NCBI RefSeq assembly: GCF_003319125.1
Contig: NZ_QOHG01000014.1
Span: 62,001 to 126,000 of the forward strand
Direction of reading: 5' to 3'
Source of the DNA: Blastococcus sp. TF02A-26
GTDB taxonomy: Bacteria > Actinomycetota > Actinomycetes > Mycobacteriales > Geodermatophilaceae
Length of the DNA: 64,000 nucleotides
Shown in pieces: positions 47,606-57,855 of this stretch; positions within the stretch are counted from its first letter, which is position 1, and every line of letters begins with the position of its first letter. The notes below the pieces were generated by a model. That model worked only from the letters and a program-made list of their open reading frames with translations. It did not search any database and was not told the origin of the DNA. The translations under genes were made by a program, and so were the position numbers.

Positions 47606-50600
47606 GTGTCAAGCGTGAGCCCCTCCCGGCCGTCCACCCCCTCCTCCCAGACCTCCGCGGTGGCCGGCTTCGGCACCAACGAGTGGCTGGTCGAGGAGAT
47701 GTACCAGCAGTACCTCACCGATCCGTCCAGCGTGGACCAGGCGTGGCACGAGTTCTTCGCCGACTACCGGCCCGGTAGCCCCGTCTCGTCCGGTGACGAC
47801 CGCGAGGAGGCCCCGGCGGCCGCGCCAGCGGAGTCCGCCGCACCGGCGAAGCCGGCCCCGGCGAAGCCGGCCCCGGCCGCGAAGAGCGCGGCGACGCCGG
47901 CCGAGCCCGCAGCGCCGCGCGGGAACGGCGCCCCCGCCCCGGCCGGCGGTGCCGGCATCGAGCCGAAGACCGAGGCCACCGTGGTCCACCGCGCCGCCGA
48001 CCGGGCCGACCAGCAGGTCAAGGCCGCCCCCGCCCCGAAGGCCGCCGCACCGGCGGCGGCGGCGAAGGCCACCGGCGAGGGCCCCAAGCAGTCCCCGCTG
48101 CGCGGTGCCGCCGCCGCCGTCGTCAAGAACATGAACGCCTCGCTGACCGTCCCGACGGCGACCAGCGTGCGCGCGGTCCCGGCCAAGCTCCTGGCCGACA
48201 ACCGCATCGTCATCAACAACCACCTCGCCCGGGCCCGCGGCGGGAAGGTCTCCTTCACGCACCTGATCGGCTACGCGCTGGTCCGGGCGCTGGACGACTT
48301 CCCGAACATGAACAGCGCCTTCGCCGAGGTCGACGGCAAGCCGGTGCTCGTGCAGCCCGAGCACGTCAACTTCGGGCTCGCGATCGACCTGCCCAAGCCC
48401 GACGGGTCCCGCTCGCTGGTCGTCGCGTCGATCAAGGCCGCCGAGGCGATGGACTTCGCCCAGTTCTGGGCGGCCTACGAGGACGTGATCCGCCGCGCCC
48501 GGCAGAACAAGCTGACGATGGAGGACTTCTCCGGGACGACGATCAGCCTCACCAACCCGGGCACCATCGGCACCAACCACTCGGTGCCGCGGCTGACCGC
48601 CGGCCAGGGCGCGATCATCGGCGTCGGCGCCATGGAGTACCCGGCCGAGTTCCAGGGGATGAGCCCCGAGGCGCTCACCGAGCTCGGCATCTCCAAGATC
48701 ATCACGCTGACCTCGACGTACGACCACCGGATCATCCAGGGCGCGGAGTCCGGCGACTTCCTGCGCCGGCTGCACGCGCTGCTGCTGGGCGAGGACGGCT
48801 TCTACGACGACGTCTTCCGGTCGCTGCGCATCCCCTACGAGCCGGTCCGCTGGATGGCCGACGCGCGGGTCAGCCGCGAGGGGCAGATCGACAAGGAAGC
48901 CCGGGTCATCGAGGTCATCGAGGCCTACCGGCGCAACGGCCACCTCATGGCCGACACCGACCCGCTGGAGTTCAAGGTCCGCACCCACCCGGACCTGGAC
49001 ATCCTCCAGCACGGGCTGACCCTGTGGGACCTCGACCGCAAGTTCCCCGTCGGCGGCTTCGCCGGCGAGCGGATGATGGCCCTGCGCGACATCCTCGGCG
49101 TGCTCCGCAACTCCTACTGCCGCACCGTCGGCGTGGAGTACATGCACATCACCGACCCCGAGGAGCGCGAGTGGATCCAGAAGCGGGTCGAGCTCAAGGC
49201 CGAGCAGCCGGACCGGGAGAAGCAGAAGCACGTCCTGGGCCGGCTCAACGCCGCTGAGGCGTTCGAGACCTTCCTGCAGACGAAGTACGTCGGGCAGAAG
49301 CGCTTCAGCCTCGAGGGCGGCGAGTCGCTCATCCCGGTGCTCGACGAGGTCCTCGTCGCCTCCACCGACTACGGGCTGGACGAGGTCGCGATCGGCATGC
49401 CGCACCGCGGCCGGCTGAACGTGCTGGCGAACGTGCTCGGCAAGAGCTACTCGAAGATCTTCGGCGAGTTCGAGGGCAACATCGACCCGGGCACCGTCCA
49501 GGGCTCCGGCGACGTGAAGTACCACCTCGGCGCCACCGGCACCTTCCGCAACCCGTTCCGGGAGGGCGCGGAGATCGCCGTCTCGCTCGCCAGCAACCCC
49601 TCGCACCTGGAGACGGTCAACCCCGTCCTCGAGGGCATCGCCCGCGCCAAGCAGGACATGCTGAACAAGGGCGAGAACGGCTTCACGGTCCTGCCGGTGC
49701 TGCTGCACGGTGACGCCGCGTTCGCCGGTCAGGGCGTGGTCGCCGAGACGCTGAACCTCTCCCAGCTGCGCGGGTACCGCACCGGCGGCACGGTGCACGT
49801 CGTCGTCAACAACCAGGTCGGCTTCACGACCAGCCCGGCGCAGTCGCGGTCGAGCCTCTACTCGACCGACGTCGCGCGGATGATCGGCGCCCCGGTCTTC
49901 CACGTGAACGGCGACGACCCCGAGGCGTGCATGCGGGTCGCCCGGCTCGCCGTGGACTACCGCCAGGCGTTCAAGAAGGACGTCGTCATCGACCTCGTCT
50001 GCTACCGCCGCCGCGGGCACAACGAGGGCGACGACCCATCGATGACCCAGCCGCTGATGTACGACATCATCGACCGCAAGCGCTCGGTCCGGAAGCTGTA
50101 CACCGAGGCGCTCATCGGCCGCGGCGACATCACGCTGGCCGAGGCCGAGGAGGCGCTCAAGGACTACCGCGGGCAGCTGGAGCGGGCCTTCGCCGAGACC
50201 CACGACGCCCGCGACACCTCCAAGCCCGAGCCGGTGATGGACCCGCGCAGCGCGCACGAGTCCGACGTCGCGACGGCGATCTCGACCGAGGTGCTCAAGG
50301 CGATCGGCGACGCGCACGTCTCGTTCCCGCCGGACTTCACGCCGCACCCGAAGCTGCAGAAGATGCTCGAGCGCCGCGCCGCGATGGTGAGCGAGGGCGG
50401 CATCGACTGGGCGATGGGCGAGCTGCTGGCCTTCGGGTCGCTGCTCATGCAGGGCATCCCGGTCCGGCTGGCCGGCCAGGACTCCCGCCGCGGCACGTTC
50501 GTGCAGCGGCACGCCGTCCTCATCGACCGGGACAACGCCGCGGAGTACACCCCGCTGCTGCACCTGGGTCAGGACCAGGCGAAGTTCTTCGTCTACGACT

Positions 50601-51442
50601 CGCTGCTCAGCGAGTACGCCGCACTCGGCTTCGAGTACGGCTACTCGGTGGCCAACCCCAAGGCGCTGGTGCTCTGGGAGGCCCAGTTCGGCGACTTCGT
50701 CGACGGCGCGCAGATGGTCATCGACGAGTTCATCAGCTCCGGCGAGGCCAAGTGGGGTCAGCGCTCCGGCGTCGTCCTGCTGCTGCCGCACGGCCTCGAG
50801 GGCCAGGGTCCCGACCACTCCAGCGGCCGCATCGAGCGGTTCCTGCAGCTGTCGGCCGAGAACAACATGACGGTCGCCAACTGCACGACGCCGGGGAACT
50901 ACTTCCACCTGCTGCGGCGGCAGGCGCTGTCGGACGTGCACCGTCCGCTGGTCGTCTTCACGCCGAAGTCGCTGCTGCGCTCCCGGGCGGCGGTCAGCGC
51001 GGTCGCGGAGTTCACCGACGAGGGCTTCCGCCCGGTCCTGGCCGACCCCGGTACCGGCGGCTCGGAGCTCGACGCGAACGCCGTCCGCAAGGTCCTGCTG
51101 TGCAGCGGCAAGGTCGCCTACGACCTGATGAGCCAGCGCGAGGCCGACAAGGCCGGGGACACCGCGATCGTGCGGGTCGAGCAGCTCTACCCGCTGCCGG
51201 CCGAGCAGATCGTCGCCCAGCTCGAGCGCTACCCGAACGCCACGGACGTCGTCTGGGTGCAGGAGGAGCCGGCGAACATGGGCGCCTGGCAGTTCATGGC
51301 CGTGAACCTGCCCGAGCACCTGCCGGCCGGCCGCACGCTGCGCCGGGTCAGCCGTCGCGCGTCGGCCAGCCCGGCCGTCGGCTCGGCCAAGGTGCACGAG
51401 GTCGAGCAGCGGCAGCTGATCGCGCAGGCCTTCGCGGACTGA
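47606..51442 (+). CDS. kgd: Multifunctional 2-oxoglutarate decarboxylase/dehydrogenase E1-E2 fusion (Kgd/OdhA)
   Basis: A 1278-residue actinobacterial fusion for the 2-oxoglutarate step of the TCA cycle. In order: the N-terminal [15 protein letters not shown] segment, a long Ala/Pro linker, an E2-type acyltransferase domain (about 170-420; active-site region [16 protein letters not shown]) without a lipoyl domain, then the ThDP-dependent E1 domain with [28 protein letters not shown] and the pyrimidine-binding region. It provides decarboxylase activity and, with E2p/E3, the dehydrogenase complex. The GTG at 47606 is preferred over 47573, which has no leader. A DUF6104 gene follows. Confidence 0.96.
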   Translation: MSSVSPSRPSTPSSQTSAVAGFGTNEWLVEEMYQQYLTDPSSVDQAWHEFFADYRPGSPVSSGDDREEAPAAAPAESAAPAKPAPAKPAPAAKSAATPAEPAAPRGNGAPAPAGGAGIEPKTEATVVHRAADRADQQVKAAPAPKAAAPAAAAKATGEGPKQSPLRGAAAAVVKNMNASLTVPTATSVRAVPAKLLADNRIVINNHLARARGGKVSFTHLIGYALVRALDDFPNMNSAFAEVDGKPVLVQPEHVNFGLAIDLPKPDGSRSLVVASIKAAEAMDFAQFWAAYEDVIRRARQNKLTMEDFSGTTISLTNPGTIGTNHSVPRLTAGQGAIIGVGAMEYPAEFQGMSPEALTELGISKIITLTSTYDHRIIQGAESGDFLRRLHALLLGEDGFYDDVFRSLRIPYEPVRWMADARVSREGQIDKEARVIEVIEAYRRNGHLMADTDPLEFKVRTHPDLDILQHGLTLWDLDRKFPVGGFAGERMMALRDILGVLRNSYCRTVGVEYMHITDPEEREWIQKRVELKAEQPDREKQKHVLGRLNAAEAFETFLQTKYVGQKRFSLEGGESLIPVLDEVLVASTDYGLDEVAIGMPHRGRLNVLANVLGKSYSKIFGEFEGNIDPGTVQGSGDVKYHLGATGTFRNPFREGAEIAVSLASNPSHLETVNPVLEGIARAKQDMLNKGENGFTVLPVLLHGDAAFAGQGVVAETLNLSQLRGYRTGGTVHVVVNNQVGFTTSPAQSRSSLYSTDVARMIGAPVFHVNGDDPEACMRVARLAVDYRQAFKKDVVIDLVCYRRRGHNEGDDPSMTQPLMYDIIDRKRSVRKLYTEALIGRGDITLAEAEEALKDYRGQLERAFAETHDARDTSKPEPVMDPRSAHESDVATAISTEVLKAIGDAHVSFPPDFTPHPKLQKMLERRAAMVSEGGIDWAMGELLAFGSLLMQGIPVRLAGQDSRRGTFVQRHAVLIDRDNAAEYTPLLHLGQDQAKFFVYDSLLSEYAALGFEYGYSVANPKALVLWEAQFGDFVDGAQMVIDEFISSGEAKWGQRSGVVLLLPHGLEGQGPDHSSGRIERFLQLSAENNMTVANCTTPGNYFHLLRRQALSDVHRPLVVFTPKSLLRSRAAVSAVAEFTDEGFRPVLADPGTGGSELDANAVRKVLLCSGKVAYDLMSQREADKAGDTAIVRVEQLYPLPAEQIVAQLERYPNATDVVWVQEEPANMGAWQFMAVNLPEHLPAGRTLRRVSRRASASPAVGSAKVHEVEQRQLIAQAFAD

Positions 51443-51450
51443 GGTCGCGC

Positions 51451-51633
51451 GTGTACTTCACCGATCGCGGTCTGGAGGAGCTGGTCGACCGGCGGGGCGA
51501 GGAGCAGGTGACCCTCGCCTGGCTGGCCGACCAGCTCCAGGCCTTCGTCGACCAGAACCCGGAGTTCGAGGTCCCCGTCGAACGGCTCGCCACCTGGCTG
51601 GCCCGCGGCGGTACCGACGACGACGACGAATGA
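51451..51633 (+). CDS. DUF6104 small protein downstream of kgd
   Basis: A 60-residue acidic protein, start GTG at 51451, 8 bases after the kgd stop. The sequence YFTDRGLEELVDRRG...VTLAWLADQLQAFVDQNPEFEVPVERLATWLAR matches the small DUF6104 proteins that accompany kgd in many actinobacteria. The constant neighbourhood suggests a role with the 2-oxoglutarate complex, but none is established. Its stop overlaps the start of the MFS gene (ATGA). Confidence 0.85.
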   Translation: MYFTDRGLEELVDRRGEEQVTLAWLADQLQAFVDQNPEFEVPVERLATWLARGGTDDDDE

Positions 51634-52865
51634 GCGGCCGGACCACCGGTTCCCCGCGCGGACTGCTCGTGCTCCTGGGCGCCCTCTCGGCGTTCGGGCC
51701 GCTGTCGATGGACCTCTACCTGCCGGCGCTGCCGCAGGTCGGGGACGACCTGGACGCCGGGCAGTCGCCGGTCCAGCTGACCCTGTCGGCCGTCGCCATC
51801 GGCCTGGCCGCGGGGCAGCTGGTGGCCGGCCCGCTCTCGGACCGCTTCGGCCGGCGCGGGCCGTTGCTGCTCGGGGTCGGTGCGTGGGCGCTGGCATCCC
51901 TGCTCTGCGCGTTCTCCCCCACCGTCTGGGTGCTGGTGGCCATCCGGGTGCTGCAGGGCCTCGGCGGCGCGGCCGGGATCGTGCTGGCGCGGGCGATCGT
52001 CCGTGACCGGTACGAGGGCACCGAGGCCGCCCGCGTGTTCGCGGTGCTCGCCTCCATCGGTGGCGCCGCCCCGGTGCTCGCCCCCGTGGTCGGCGGTCAG
52101 CTGCTGCGCGTCACGGACTGGCGCGGTCTCTTCGTCGTCCTGGCGGGCATCGGCCTGGCCCTGCTGCTGGCCGCGTTCTGGCGCCTGCCGGAGACGCTCT
52201 CCCCCGACCGGCGGGTGGCCGGCGGCCTCCGCACGACGTTGGGCAACGGCCGGCTGCTGCTGAGCCGGGGCCCGTTCGTGGCCGCGGTCCTCTCCCAGGG
52301 GCTGGCGTTCGGTGCCCTGTTCACCTACATCTCCGGCTCCTCGTTCGTGCTGCAGGACGGCTACGGCCTGTCCGCGCAGCAGTTCAGCCTCGTCTTCGCC
52401 GCCAACGGCATCGGCATCGTGCTGGCCGGCCAGGTGTCCCGGGTGCTGGTCGGCCGGACCGGCGCGCGGCTGCTGACCCGCTGCGGTCTCGGGTTGCAGA
52501 CGCTCGGCGCGGTGGTCCTCGTCGCCGCCGCGCTGGCCGACGCCGGGCTGCCCGTGGTCCTGCCCGCGCTCTTCGTGGTCGTCGCCGCCACGGGGCTGGT
52601 CCTGCCGAACGCGACCGCGCTGGCGATGGCCGACGCCGCCCGGATGGCCGGCACGGCCTCGGCCCTGGTCGGCGTCGGGCAGTTCGCGATCGCGGGTGTC
52701 GGTGCCCCGCTCGCCGGGCTGGGGACCGCCGGCACCCTGCTCCCCATGGCCGGCGTGATGCTCGGCTTCGCCGTGCTGGGCGCCATCGCCACGGCGTTCC
52801 TCGCCGGCCGGCCCGATCCCACCGACGCCCCGGTCGGGGAGCCGACGGCCACGACGCACGCCTGA
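51630..52865 (+). CDS. Bcr/CflA-type MFS drug exporter
   Basis: A 411-residue transporter with twelve predicted helices. The Bcr/CflA hallmark FGPLSMDLYLPALPQVGDDL opens helix 1. The loop 2-3 motif A is GPLSDRFGRRGPLL, and RVLQGLGGAAGIVLARAIVRDRY (motif C region) follows. This places it in the drug:H+ antiporter-1 family; the substrate is unknown. The start overlaps the DUF6104 stop. Confidence 0.9.
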   Translation: MSGRTTGSPRGLLVLLGALSAFGPLSMDLYLPALPQVGDDLDAGQSPVQLTLSAVAIGLAAGQLVAGPLSDRFGRRGPLLLGVGAWALASLLCAFSPTVWVLVAIRVLQGLGGAAGIVLARAIVRDRYEGTEAARVFAVLASIGGAAPVLAPVVGGQLLRVTDWRGLFVVLAGIGLALLLAAFWRLPETLSPDRRVAGGLRTTLGNGRLLLSRGPFVAAVLSQGLAFGALFTYISGSSFVLQDGYGLSAQQFSLVFAANGIGIVLAGQVSRVLVGRTGARLLTRCGLGLQTLGAVVLVAAALADAGLPVVLPALFVVVAATGLVLPNATALAMADAARMAGTASALVGVGQFAIAGVGAPLAGLGTAGTLLPMAGVMLGFAVLGAIATAFLAGRPDPTDAPVGEPTATTHA

Positions 52866-52916
52866 CCTGCCGCGCGCCTCCCCCTCCGGCGGCTGCCGAC
52901 ACGGCACCCTGCGCGC

Positions 52917-53627
52917 GTGCTCGGTCACTCCCACGCCCTGTCGGGCCTGGCCGTCGGCGCCGCGACGCTGCCCTGGGCCCCCGTCGAGGGCACCGTCGCC
53001 CAGGTCGCCTGGGTCGCCGCCGTCGGTGGGTTCGCGATGCTCCCCGACCTCGACTCCCACGGCTCCACCGTCTCGGACATGTGGGGACCGGTCACCGACG
53101 TGCCGTCGGGGGCCATCGGCCGCCTCGCGCAGGGACACCGGTGGGGCACGCACGACGCGGTGATCGGGCCGCTGGCCTTCGGCGCGCTGGCGGTGCTGGC
53201 CGCGCGCAGCTACTGGTCCAGCCTGCTGTTCATGGCGCTGGCCATCGGGCTGGCGCTGCGCGCGCTGCACTTCATCATCCCGGGCCGGGCCGAGAACACC
53301 GTCGTCGGCAACCTGCTGCTGTCCTGGACCGGCGCCTGGTTCCTGCTGGACCACACGCCGCAACCCACGTGGCTGCCCTGGGCGGTCGGCCTGGGCTGCC
53401 TGGTGCACATCGCCGGCGACATGATCACCCGGCAGGGCGTGCCGGTGCCCCTCATCTGGATCGTGCACCGCTGCCGGCTCATGCTCACGCCGATGCACAC
53501 CGGCGCGTTCCTGGAGAAGGCGGTGCTGGCGCCGGCGTTCGTCGTCGCCGCGCTGTGGTTCCTCTACGCCAACACCGGCGCCCGGGAGACCCTCGACCCG
53601 ATCATCGCCGACATCCTCGCCCGCTGA
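52917..53627 (+). CDS. YdjM/DUF457-like membrane metal-dependent hydrolase
   Basis: A 236-residue membrane protein with about five helices. HSHALSGLAVG near the N-terminus, LPDLDSHGS and the later HRWGTHDAVIGPLAFG are the conserved His/Asp segments of the LexA-regulated YdjM-like integral membrane hydrolase family. The start GTG at 52917 is 6 bases after CACCCT, so it may be leaderless. The function is unknown. Confidence 0.8.
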   Translation: MLGHSHALSGLAVGAATLPWAPVEGTVAQVAWVAAVGGFAMLPDLDSHGSTVSDMWGPVTDVPSGAIGRLAQGHRWGTHDAVIGPLAFGALAVLAARSYWSSLLFMALAIGLALRALHFIIPGRAENTVVGNLLLSWTGAWFLLDHTPQPTWLPWAVGLGCLVHIAGDMITRQGVPVPLIWIVHRCRLMLTPMHTGAFLEKAVLAPAFVVAALWFLYANTGARETLDPIIADILAR

Positions 53628-53638
53628 CCTCCGCGCGC

Positions 53639-55429
53639 TCAGGCGGTCGGCGGGACCCCGCCGTACACCTGCAGCTCGCCCTGGACGTCGAGCACGCGCT
53701 GCCACGCCTCCGGCGGCGGAGAGGTGCCGTCGGAGTAGGCGAGGGTGACGACGTAGTCGGCGTCGTCGGCCCCCTCGGTGTAGCGGGTGCCGAACGGCGC
53801 CACCCAGAACTCCGCCACCCGGGTCTCGATCCCGTCACGGACCAGCTCCAGCACCAGCCCGGCCCCCGGCCAGAACGTGCCGAGGAGGTCGTCGGCGCGG
53901 GTCGTGCCCGGGAAGTCGATGCGGACCAGCGGGTCCTGGCCGGCCAGGCCGGTCCGGTCCAGGTCGGCGACGATGGCCTCCTCGAGCCGGGCGATGTCGC
54001 CGGTCGTGTCGGTCATCGGGGTCTCGGTGCGGGCCACCGCCGTCCCCGCCACGACGACGGCGACGGTCGCCAGGACCGCCAGCGGCGCCGCGACCACCAG
54101 ATCGGGCCGGACCCTCTGCCGCACCCGTCCGAGCAGGTACCGGACGGCGCCCACCAGCTCGGGGAGCAGGCTCGCCCCGACGGTGGTCCACGCGAGGACG
54201 CCGACGACGGTCGTCCACTGGGTCACGTAGGGGAACGGGAGCCCCTCGATCCGCGCCACGGCCGCGACGCCGGCGGCGCCCAGGGCCACGGTCGTCGCGC
54301 CGAGCCACAGCACGTCCCCACTGCGCCGGCGGACGCCGTTGGCCAGCGCGACGACGAAGAGGGCGAGGCCCACCGCGATCCCCCAGACCGGCCACCCCAC
54401 CGGGAGGAGCAGCCGCGAGGGCGGCGCGGCTCCCGCGACGTAGGCCGGCACCCGGCCGAACTCGTCGGCGACCGCGCGCAGCGCCTGCCCCATCGAGAGC
54501 TCCGCCTCCCGCGAGCCGTCGCGGAAGTAGTCGAGCAGCAGGCCCATGTTGCCCGGGGACCCGGTCAGCTGCTGCGAGATCGGCGGCAGCCAGAGCACGA
54601 TGCCCAGCGCGATCGCTGCCAGCACCGCCACCGGCCAGCGCAGCCAGTTGCGGGCCGCGGGCTCGGCCCGGCGCCGGCTCCGCCGGGCCCGGACCGCGCG
54701 GACCAGCAGGCCCGCCGCGAGCACCCCGCCCAGGGCGCCGACCGCCGGCAGGTAGCCGACGTGGGCCTGCACCGCCAGCGACATCGGCAGGACGGCCAGG
54801 ACCAGCGCCCAGGCGCTGCCGCGGACGGCCGTCCAGACCAGCAGCGCGGCGACCAGCAGCGGCAGCACGGGCACGTAGGGGTTCCAGGAGTCCCGGAGGA
54901 AGCCGTCGCCGAGCAGCCGCACCGTCACGGTCAGGACCAGCAGCGTCCAGAGGGCGACTCCGACGCCGAGCCGACGGCGGACCAGCAGCACCGCCGCGAC
55001 GGTGCTGATCCCGGCGATGACGAGCGCACCGACGGCCAGCCCCTGGTGCGCCTCGTCCACCGCCGCGAAGGGGACGGCGAGGAGGTAGGCCAGCATCGGC
55101 CCGGGGTGGTACCAGGGGAAGCGCGAGTAGGCGCCGAGCAGGACGTCCCCGCTGCCGACCTCGCGGACGTTGAGCTCCAGGAACGCCTGGTCGCCGATGG
55201 GCAGGTAGGGCTCACCACGCTCCTGCAGCACGGCGATCAGGCCGAGCACCGCCGGGACGGCCGCGAGCAGCGCCAGCACCAGGCCGGCGGCCCAGCGCAG
55301 CAGCCGGCCGCCGCGGGCCGGCGCCGCGGAGGCCCCCGGGTCGTCCGGACGCCGCTCCTGCTCCGGCGCCCCGTCGTCGGGTCGCTCCTGCTCCGCGAGC
55401 GGCGGGTCGTCGGGGCGCGTGGTGGTCAC
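53639..55429 (-). CDS. Polytopic membrane protein, possible GT-C glycosyltransferase
   Basis: A 596-residue protein with about ten helices after an acidic N-terminus. The first large loop contains IGDQAFLELNVREVGSGDVLLGAYSRFPWYHPGPMLAYLL. An Asp in this loop and the overall hydropathy resemble lipid-linked sugar transferases (GT-C). The C-terminal 150 residues are extracytoplasmic. The evidence is structural only. The start is GTG at 55429; it converges on the YdjM-like gene with an 11-base gap. Confidence 0.65.
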   Translation of the reverse strand: MTTTRPDDPPLAEQERPDDGAPEQERRPDDPGASAAPARGGRLLRWAAGLVLALLAAVPAVLGLIAVLQERGEPYLPIGDQAFLELNVREVGSGDVLLGAYSRFPWYHPGPMLAYLLAVPFAAVDEAHQGLAVGALVIAGISTVAAVLLVRRRLGVGVALWTLLVLTVTVRLLGDGFLRDSWNPYVPVLPLLVAALLVWTAVRGSAWALVLAVLPMSLAVQAHVGYLPAVGALGGVLAAGLLVRAVRARRSRRRAEPAARNWLRWPVAVLAAIALGIVLWLPPISQQLTGSPGNMGLLLDYFRDGSREAELSMGQALRAVADEFGRVPAYVAGAAPPSRLLLPVGWPVWGIAVGLALFVVALANGVRRRSGDVLWLGATTVALGAAGVAAVARIEGLPFPYVTQWTTVVGVLAWTTVGASLLPELVGAVRYLLGRVRQRVRPDLVVAAPLAVLATVAVVVAGTAVARTETPMTDTTGDIARLEEAIVADLDRTGLAGQDPLVRIDFPGTTRADDLLGTFWPGAGLVLELVRDGIETRVAEFWVAPFGTRYTEGADDADYVVTLAYSDGTSPPPEAWQRVLDVQGELQVYGGVPPTA

Positions 55430-55571
55430 TGCGGGGTCCAGACGTCGGAGGCGTGGTGCCGGACGGGTGGGACGTCGCACGCCGGGCCCCGCGGGACGGG
55501 GCCGGGCGCCGGTGCCCCAACGTAACCGCGGGCCGGCGCTCCCCGTGTGCCGACTCCCCGTGCGCCAGCGC

Positions 55572-56777
55572 TCAGCCCAGGGGCGCCGGGACGGGCTCGG
55601 TCGACTCGCCGCGAGCGCACGCGGCGACCGCGGCGGCGACGGCCTCGGCGACCCGGCGGTCCAGCGGGCTGGGCACGATGTAGTCCGCTCGCAGCTCGTC
55701 GCCCACCACGTCGGCGATCGCCGTCGCGGCGGCCAGCTTCATCTGCTCGGTGATGTGCGGGGCACCGGCGTCGATCGCGCCGCGGAACACCCCGGGGAAG
55801 GCGAGCACGTTGTTGATCTGGTTCGGCTCACCGCTGCGGCCGGTGGCCACCACGGCGGCGTACCGGGCGGCCATCTCCGGGTCCACCTCGGGGATCGGGT
55901 TGGCCAGCGAGAAGACGATGCAGTTCGGCGCCATGGTCGCGATCGCGGACTCCGGCACGGAGCCGCCGGACAGGCCCAGGTAGACGTCGGCGCCGGCGAG
56001 CGCCCCGACCATCGTCCCGGCGTAGCCGGTGCGGTTGGTGTGCTCGGCGACCCAGCGCTTGATCGGCGTCAGGTCCTCACGGCCGGTGTGCAGCACCCCG
56101 CGGGAGTCCGCGACGGCGATGTCCCCGACGCCCGCCTCCAGGAGTATCTTGGTGCATGCCACACCCGCGGCGCCCGCACCGGACACCACGACCCGCAGGC
56201 TGCTCAGCTCGCGGTCGACGACCCGGGCCGCGTTGCGCAGCGCGGCGAGGACGACGATCGCCGTCCCGTGCTGGTCGTCGTGCATGACCGGGATGTCCAG
56301 GCGCTCGCGCAGCCGCTCCTCGACCTCGAAGCAGCGCGGGGCGCTGATGTCCTCGAGGTTGATGCCGCCGAAGGAGGGCGCGATCCGGGCGACGGTCTCC
56401 ACGATCTCGTCGACGTCGGTGGTGTCCAGGACCACCGGCACCGCGGAGAGGTCCGCGAACTCGCTGAAGAGGCAGGCCTTGCCCTCCATGACCGGCAGGG
56501 CTGCGGCCGGGCCGATGTCACCCAGGCCGAGCACCGCGGTGCCGTCGGACACGACCGCGACCACCCGCGGCGCCCACGTGAAGCGGTGGGCCAGCTCCGG
56601 CTCGGCGGCGATCGCGCTGCTCACCCGGGCGACGCCGGGGGTGTACGTGAGGGCCAGGTCGGCGATGGACTCGATGGGCCGGGTGGACCGTACGACCAGC
56701 TTGCCGCCCTCGTGCACCGCGAACGCCGGGTCGTCGGCGAAGCGGTCGGAGAGGTGCGCGTCGTCGTTGCTGCCCAT
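55572..56777 (-). CDS. NAD(P)-dependent malic enzyme
   Basis: A 401-residue short-form malic enzyme, decarboxylating malate to pyruvate. It has the N-terminal YTPGVARVSSAI, the Lys in MEGKACLFSEFA, the metal/substrate block INLEDISAPRCFEVEERL, HDDQHGTAIVVLAAL, and the nucleotide-binding VVVSGAGAAGVACTKILL. There is no phosphotransacetylase domain. It links TCA-cycle C4 acids to pyruvate and NADPH. The start is ATG at 56777, with GTG at 56783 possible. It is divergent from the epimerase gene with about 50 bases between them. Confidence 0.94.
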   Translation of the reverse strand: MGSNDDAHLSDRFADDPAFAVHEGGKLVVRSTRPIESIADLALTYTPGVARVSSAIAAEPELAHRFTWAPRVVAVVSDGTAVLGLGDIGPAAALPVMEGKACLFSEFADLSAVPVVLDTTDVDEIVETVARIAPSFGGINLEDISAPRCFEVEERLRERLDIPVMHDDQHGTAIVVLAALRNAARVVDRELSSLRVVVSGAGAAGVACTKILLEAGVGDIAVADSRGVLHTGREDLTPIKRWVAEHTNRTGYAGTMVGALAGADVYLGLSGGSVPESAIATMAPNCIVFSLANPIPEVDPEMAARYAAVVATGRSGEPNQINNVLAFPGVFRGAIDAGAPHITEQMKLAAATAIADVVGDELRADYIVPSPLDRRVAEAVAAAVAACARGESTEPVPAPLG

Positions 56778-56816
56778 GGACACGGCAGCGTAATCGTCCC
56801 GTGGTGGGGGGCTCGC

Positions 56817-56822
56817 TACGGT
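56817..56822 (+). promoter_or_regulatory. Candidate -10 of a leaderless epimerase promoter
   Basis: TACGGT ends 6 bases before the GTG at 56829. Confidence 0.45.
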
Positions 56823-56828
56823 GCGCCC

Positions 56829-57440
56829 GTGGAGATCCGCCAGCTGGCCGTGCCCGACGCCTACGCGATCGACCTGGTGGCGCACGGTGACGCCCGCGGG
56901 CGGTTCACCGAGTGGTACCGGGCCGACCTGCTCGCCGAGGCCACGGGAGCCGCCCTGCCGCTGGCCCAGGCCAACCACAGCGTCTCGGCCCGCGGTGCGC
57001 TCCGCGGCGTGCACTTCGCGCTCGTGCCGCCCGGGCAGGCGAAGTACGTCTACTGCCCGGCCGGCCGGGTGCTCGACGTCGTCGTCGACGTCCGGGTGGA
57101 CTCCCCCACCTTCGGCGTCTCCGAGGCGGTGCTGCTCGACAGCGAGCAGCCGCGGGCGGTCTACCTCGCGGAGGGACTGGGCCACGCCTTCGTCTCCCTC
57201 GCCGACGGCAGCTCGGTGACCTACCTGGTCTCCAGCGGCTACGACCCCACCCGGGAGTTCGGCGTCCACCCGCTCGACCCGGAGCTGGCCCTCCCGTGGC
57301 CCGGCGACGTCGAGTTCGAGCTGTCGGCCAAGGACACCGCCGCCCCGACCCTCGCCGAGGCCCGCGAGCAGGGCCTGCTGCCGACCATGGCCGAGTGCGC
57401 CGCCCGCTACGCCGAGCGCCGTGGGGCGCCGACCGCCTAG
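56829..57440 (+). CDS. dTDP-4-dehydrorhamnose 3,5-epimerase-like protein
   Basis: A 203-residue cupin enzyme. The RmlC pattern is clear: RGRFTEWYRADLL, NHSVSARGALRGVHF with the catalytic His62, KYVYCPAGRVLDVVVDVR and PAGLGHAF-type LAEGLGHAFVSL. The normal product is dTDP-4-keto-L-rhamnose for cell-wall rhamnose. No rmlABD genes lie nearby, so a related sugar epimerase for another nucleotide sugar is possible. It ends tail-to-tail with sodX, sharing a CTAG. Confidence 0.88.
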   Translation: MEIRQLAVPDAYAIDLVAHGDARGRFTEWYRADLLAEATGAALPLAQANHSVSARGALRGVHFALVPPGQAKYVYCPAGRVLDVVVDVRVDSPTFGVSEAVLLDSEQPRAVYLAEGLGHAFVSLADGSSVTYLVSSGYDPTREFGVHPLDPELALPWPGDVEFELSAKDTAAPTLAEAREQGLLPTMAECAARYAERRGAPTA

Positions 57441-57805
57441 GGGACCGGCGGAGGCGATCCCAGCCGGCCCGGACGTGGCCACAACCGGCCCACGACCCGG
57501 CCGACGACCACCGCCGGACCGAACGCCCGGCTGTCGTCGGTCACCAGCGGGTTGTCGCCCTGCACCCAGTGCCCCCCCGGCAGCGGGTGCACCACGCGCT
57601 TGAGCACGAGCAGCTCCGGTCGCGCCGGGAACCGGGCGAGGACGACGTCACCGGAGCGGACCCGGCCGCCGGGCCGCACCCGCCGGGCGAGCAACCGGTC
57701 GCCGTCGCGCACGGTCGGCGACATCGAGGGACCGCTCACCCGGACCAGGACCCAGGGCGTGAGCAGGGCGGGGACCTGCTGCTCCCCTGCGTCGGCCGCG
57801 TTCAC
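57437..57805 (-). CDS. sodX: Nickel superoxide dismutase maturation protease SodX
   Basis: A 122-residue S26-type serine protease. The nucleophile is Ser27 in VSGPSMSPTV and the general base Lys69 in LVLKRVVH, followed by WVQGDNPLVTDDSR of signal-peptidase folds. There is no membrane anchor, which fits a protease that trims the cytosolic SodN precursor. It is divergent from sodN with only about 50 bases between starts. It is shorter than most SodX proteins. The start is GTG at 57805. Confidence 0.92.
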   Translation of the reverse strand: MNAADAGEQQVPALLTPWVLVRVSGPSMSPTVRDGDRLLARRVRPGGRVRSGDVVLARFPARPELLVLKRVVHPLPGGHWVQGDNPLVTDDSRAFGPAVVVGRVVGRLWPRPGRLGSPPPVP

Positions 57806-57811
57806 CGAGAG

Positions 57812-57817
57812 TAGGGT
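57812..57817 (+). promoter_or_regulatory. Candidate sodN -10 within the sodN-sodX divergent region
   Basis: TAGGGT lies about 38 bases before the sodN ATG, so sodN has a short leader with GGAGG at 57843-57847. The opposite strand of the same bases lies just ahead of the sodX start, so the two promoters overlap. A nickel-responsive repressor could control both; no operator is proven. Confidence 0.4.
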
Positions 57818-57855
57818 CGCAGACGACCCACCCCACGATCCCCGGAGGCACGTCC

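Noticed and set aside
47609-51397. A 1262-codon open frame antisense to kgd
   Set aside because: It mirrors the kgd reading frame and lacks any recognisable motif or ribosome site. It is a codon-bias shadow.
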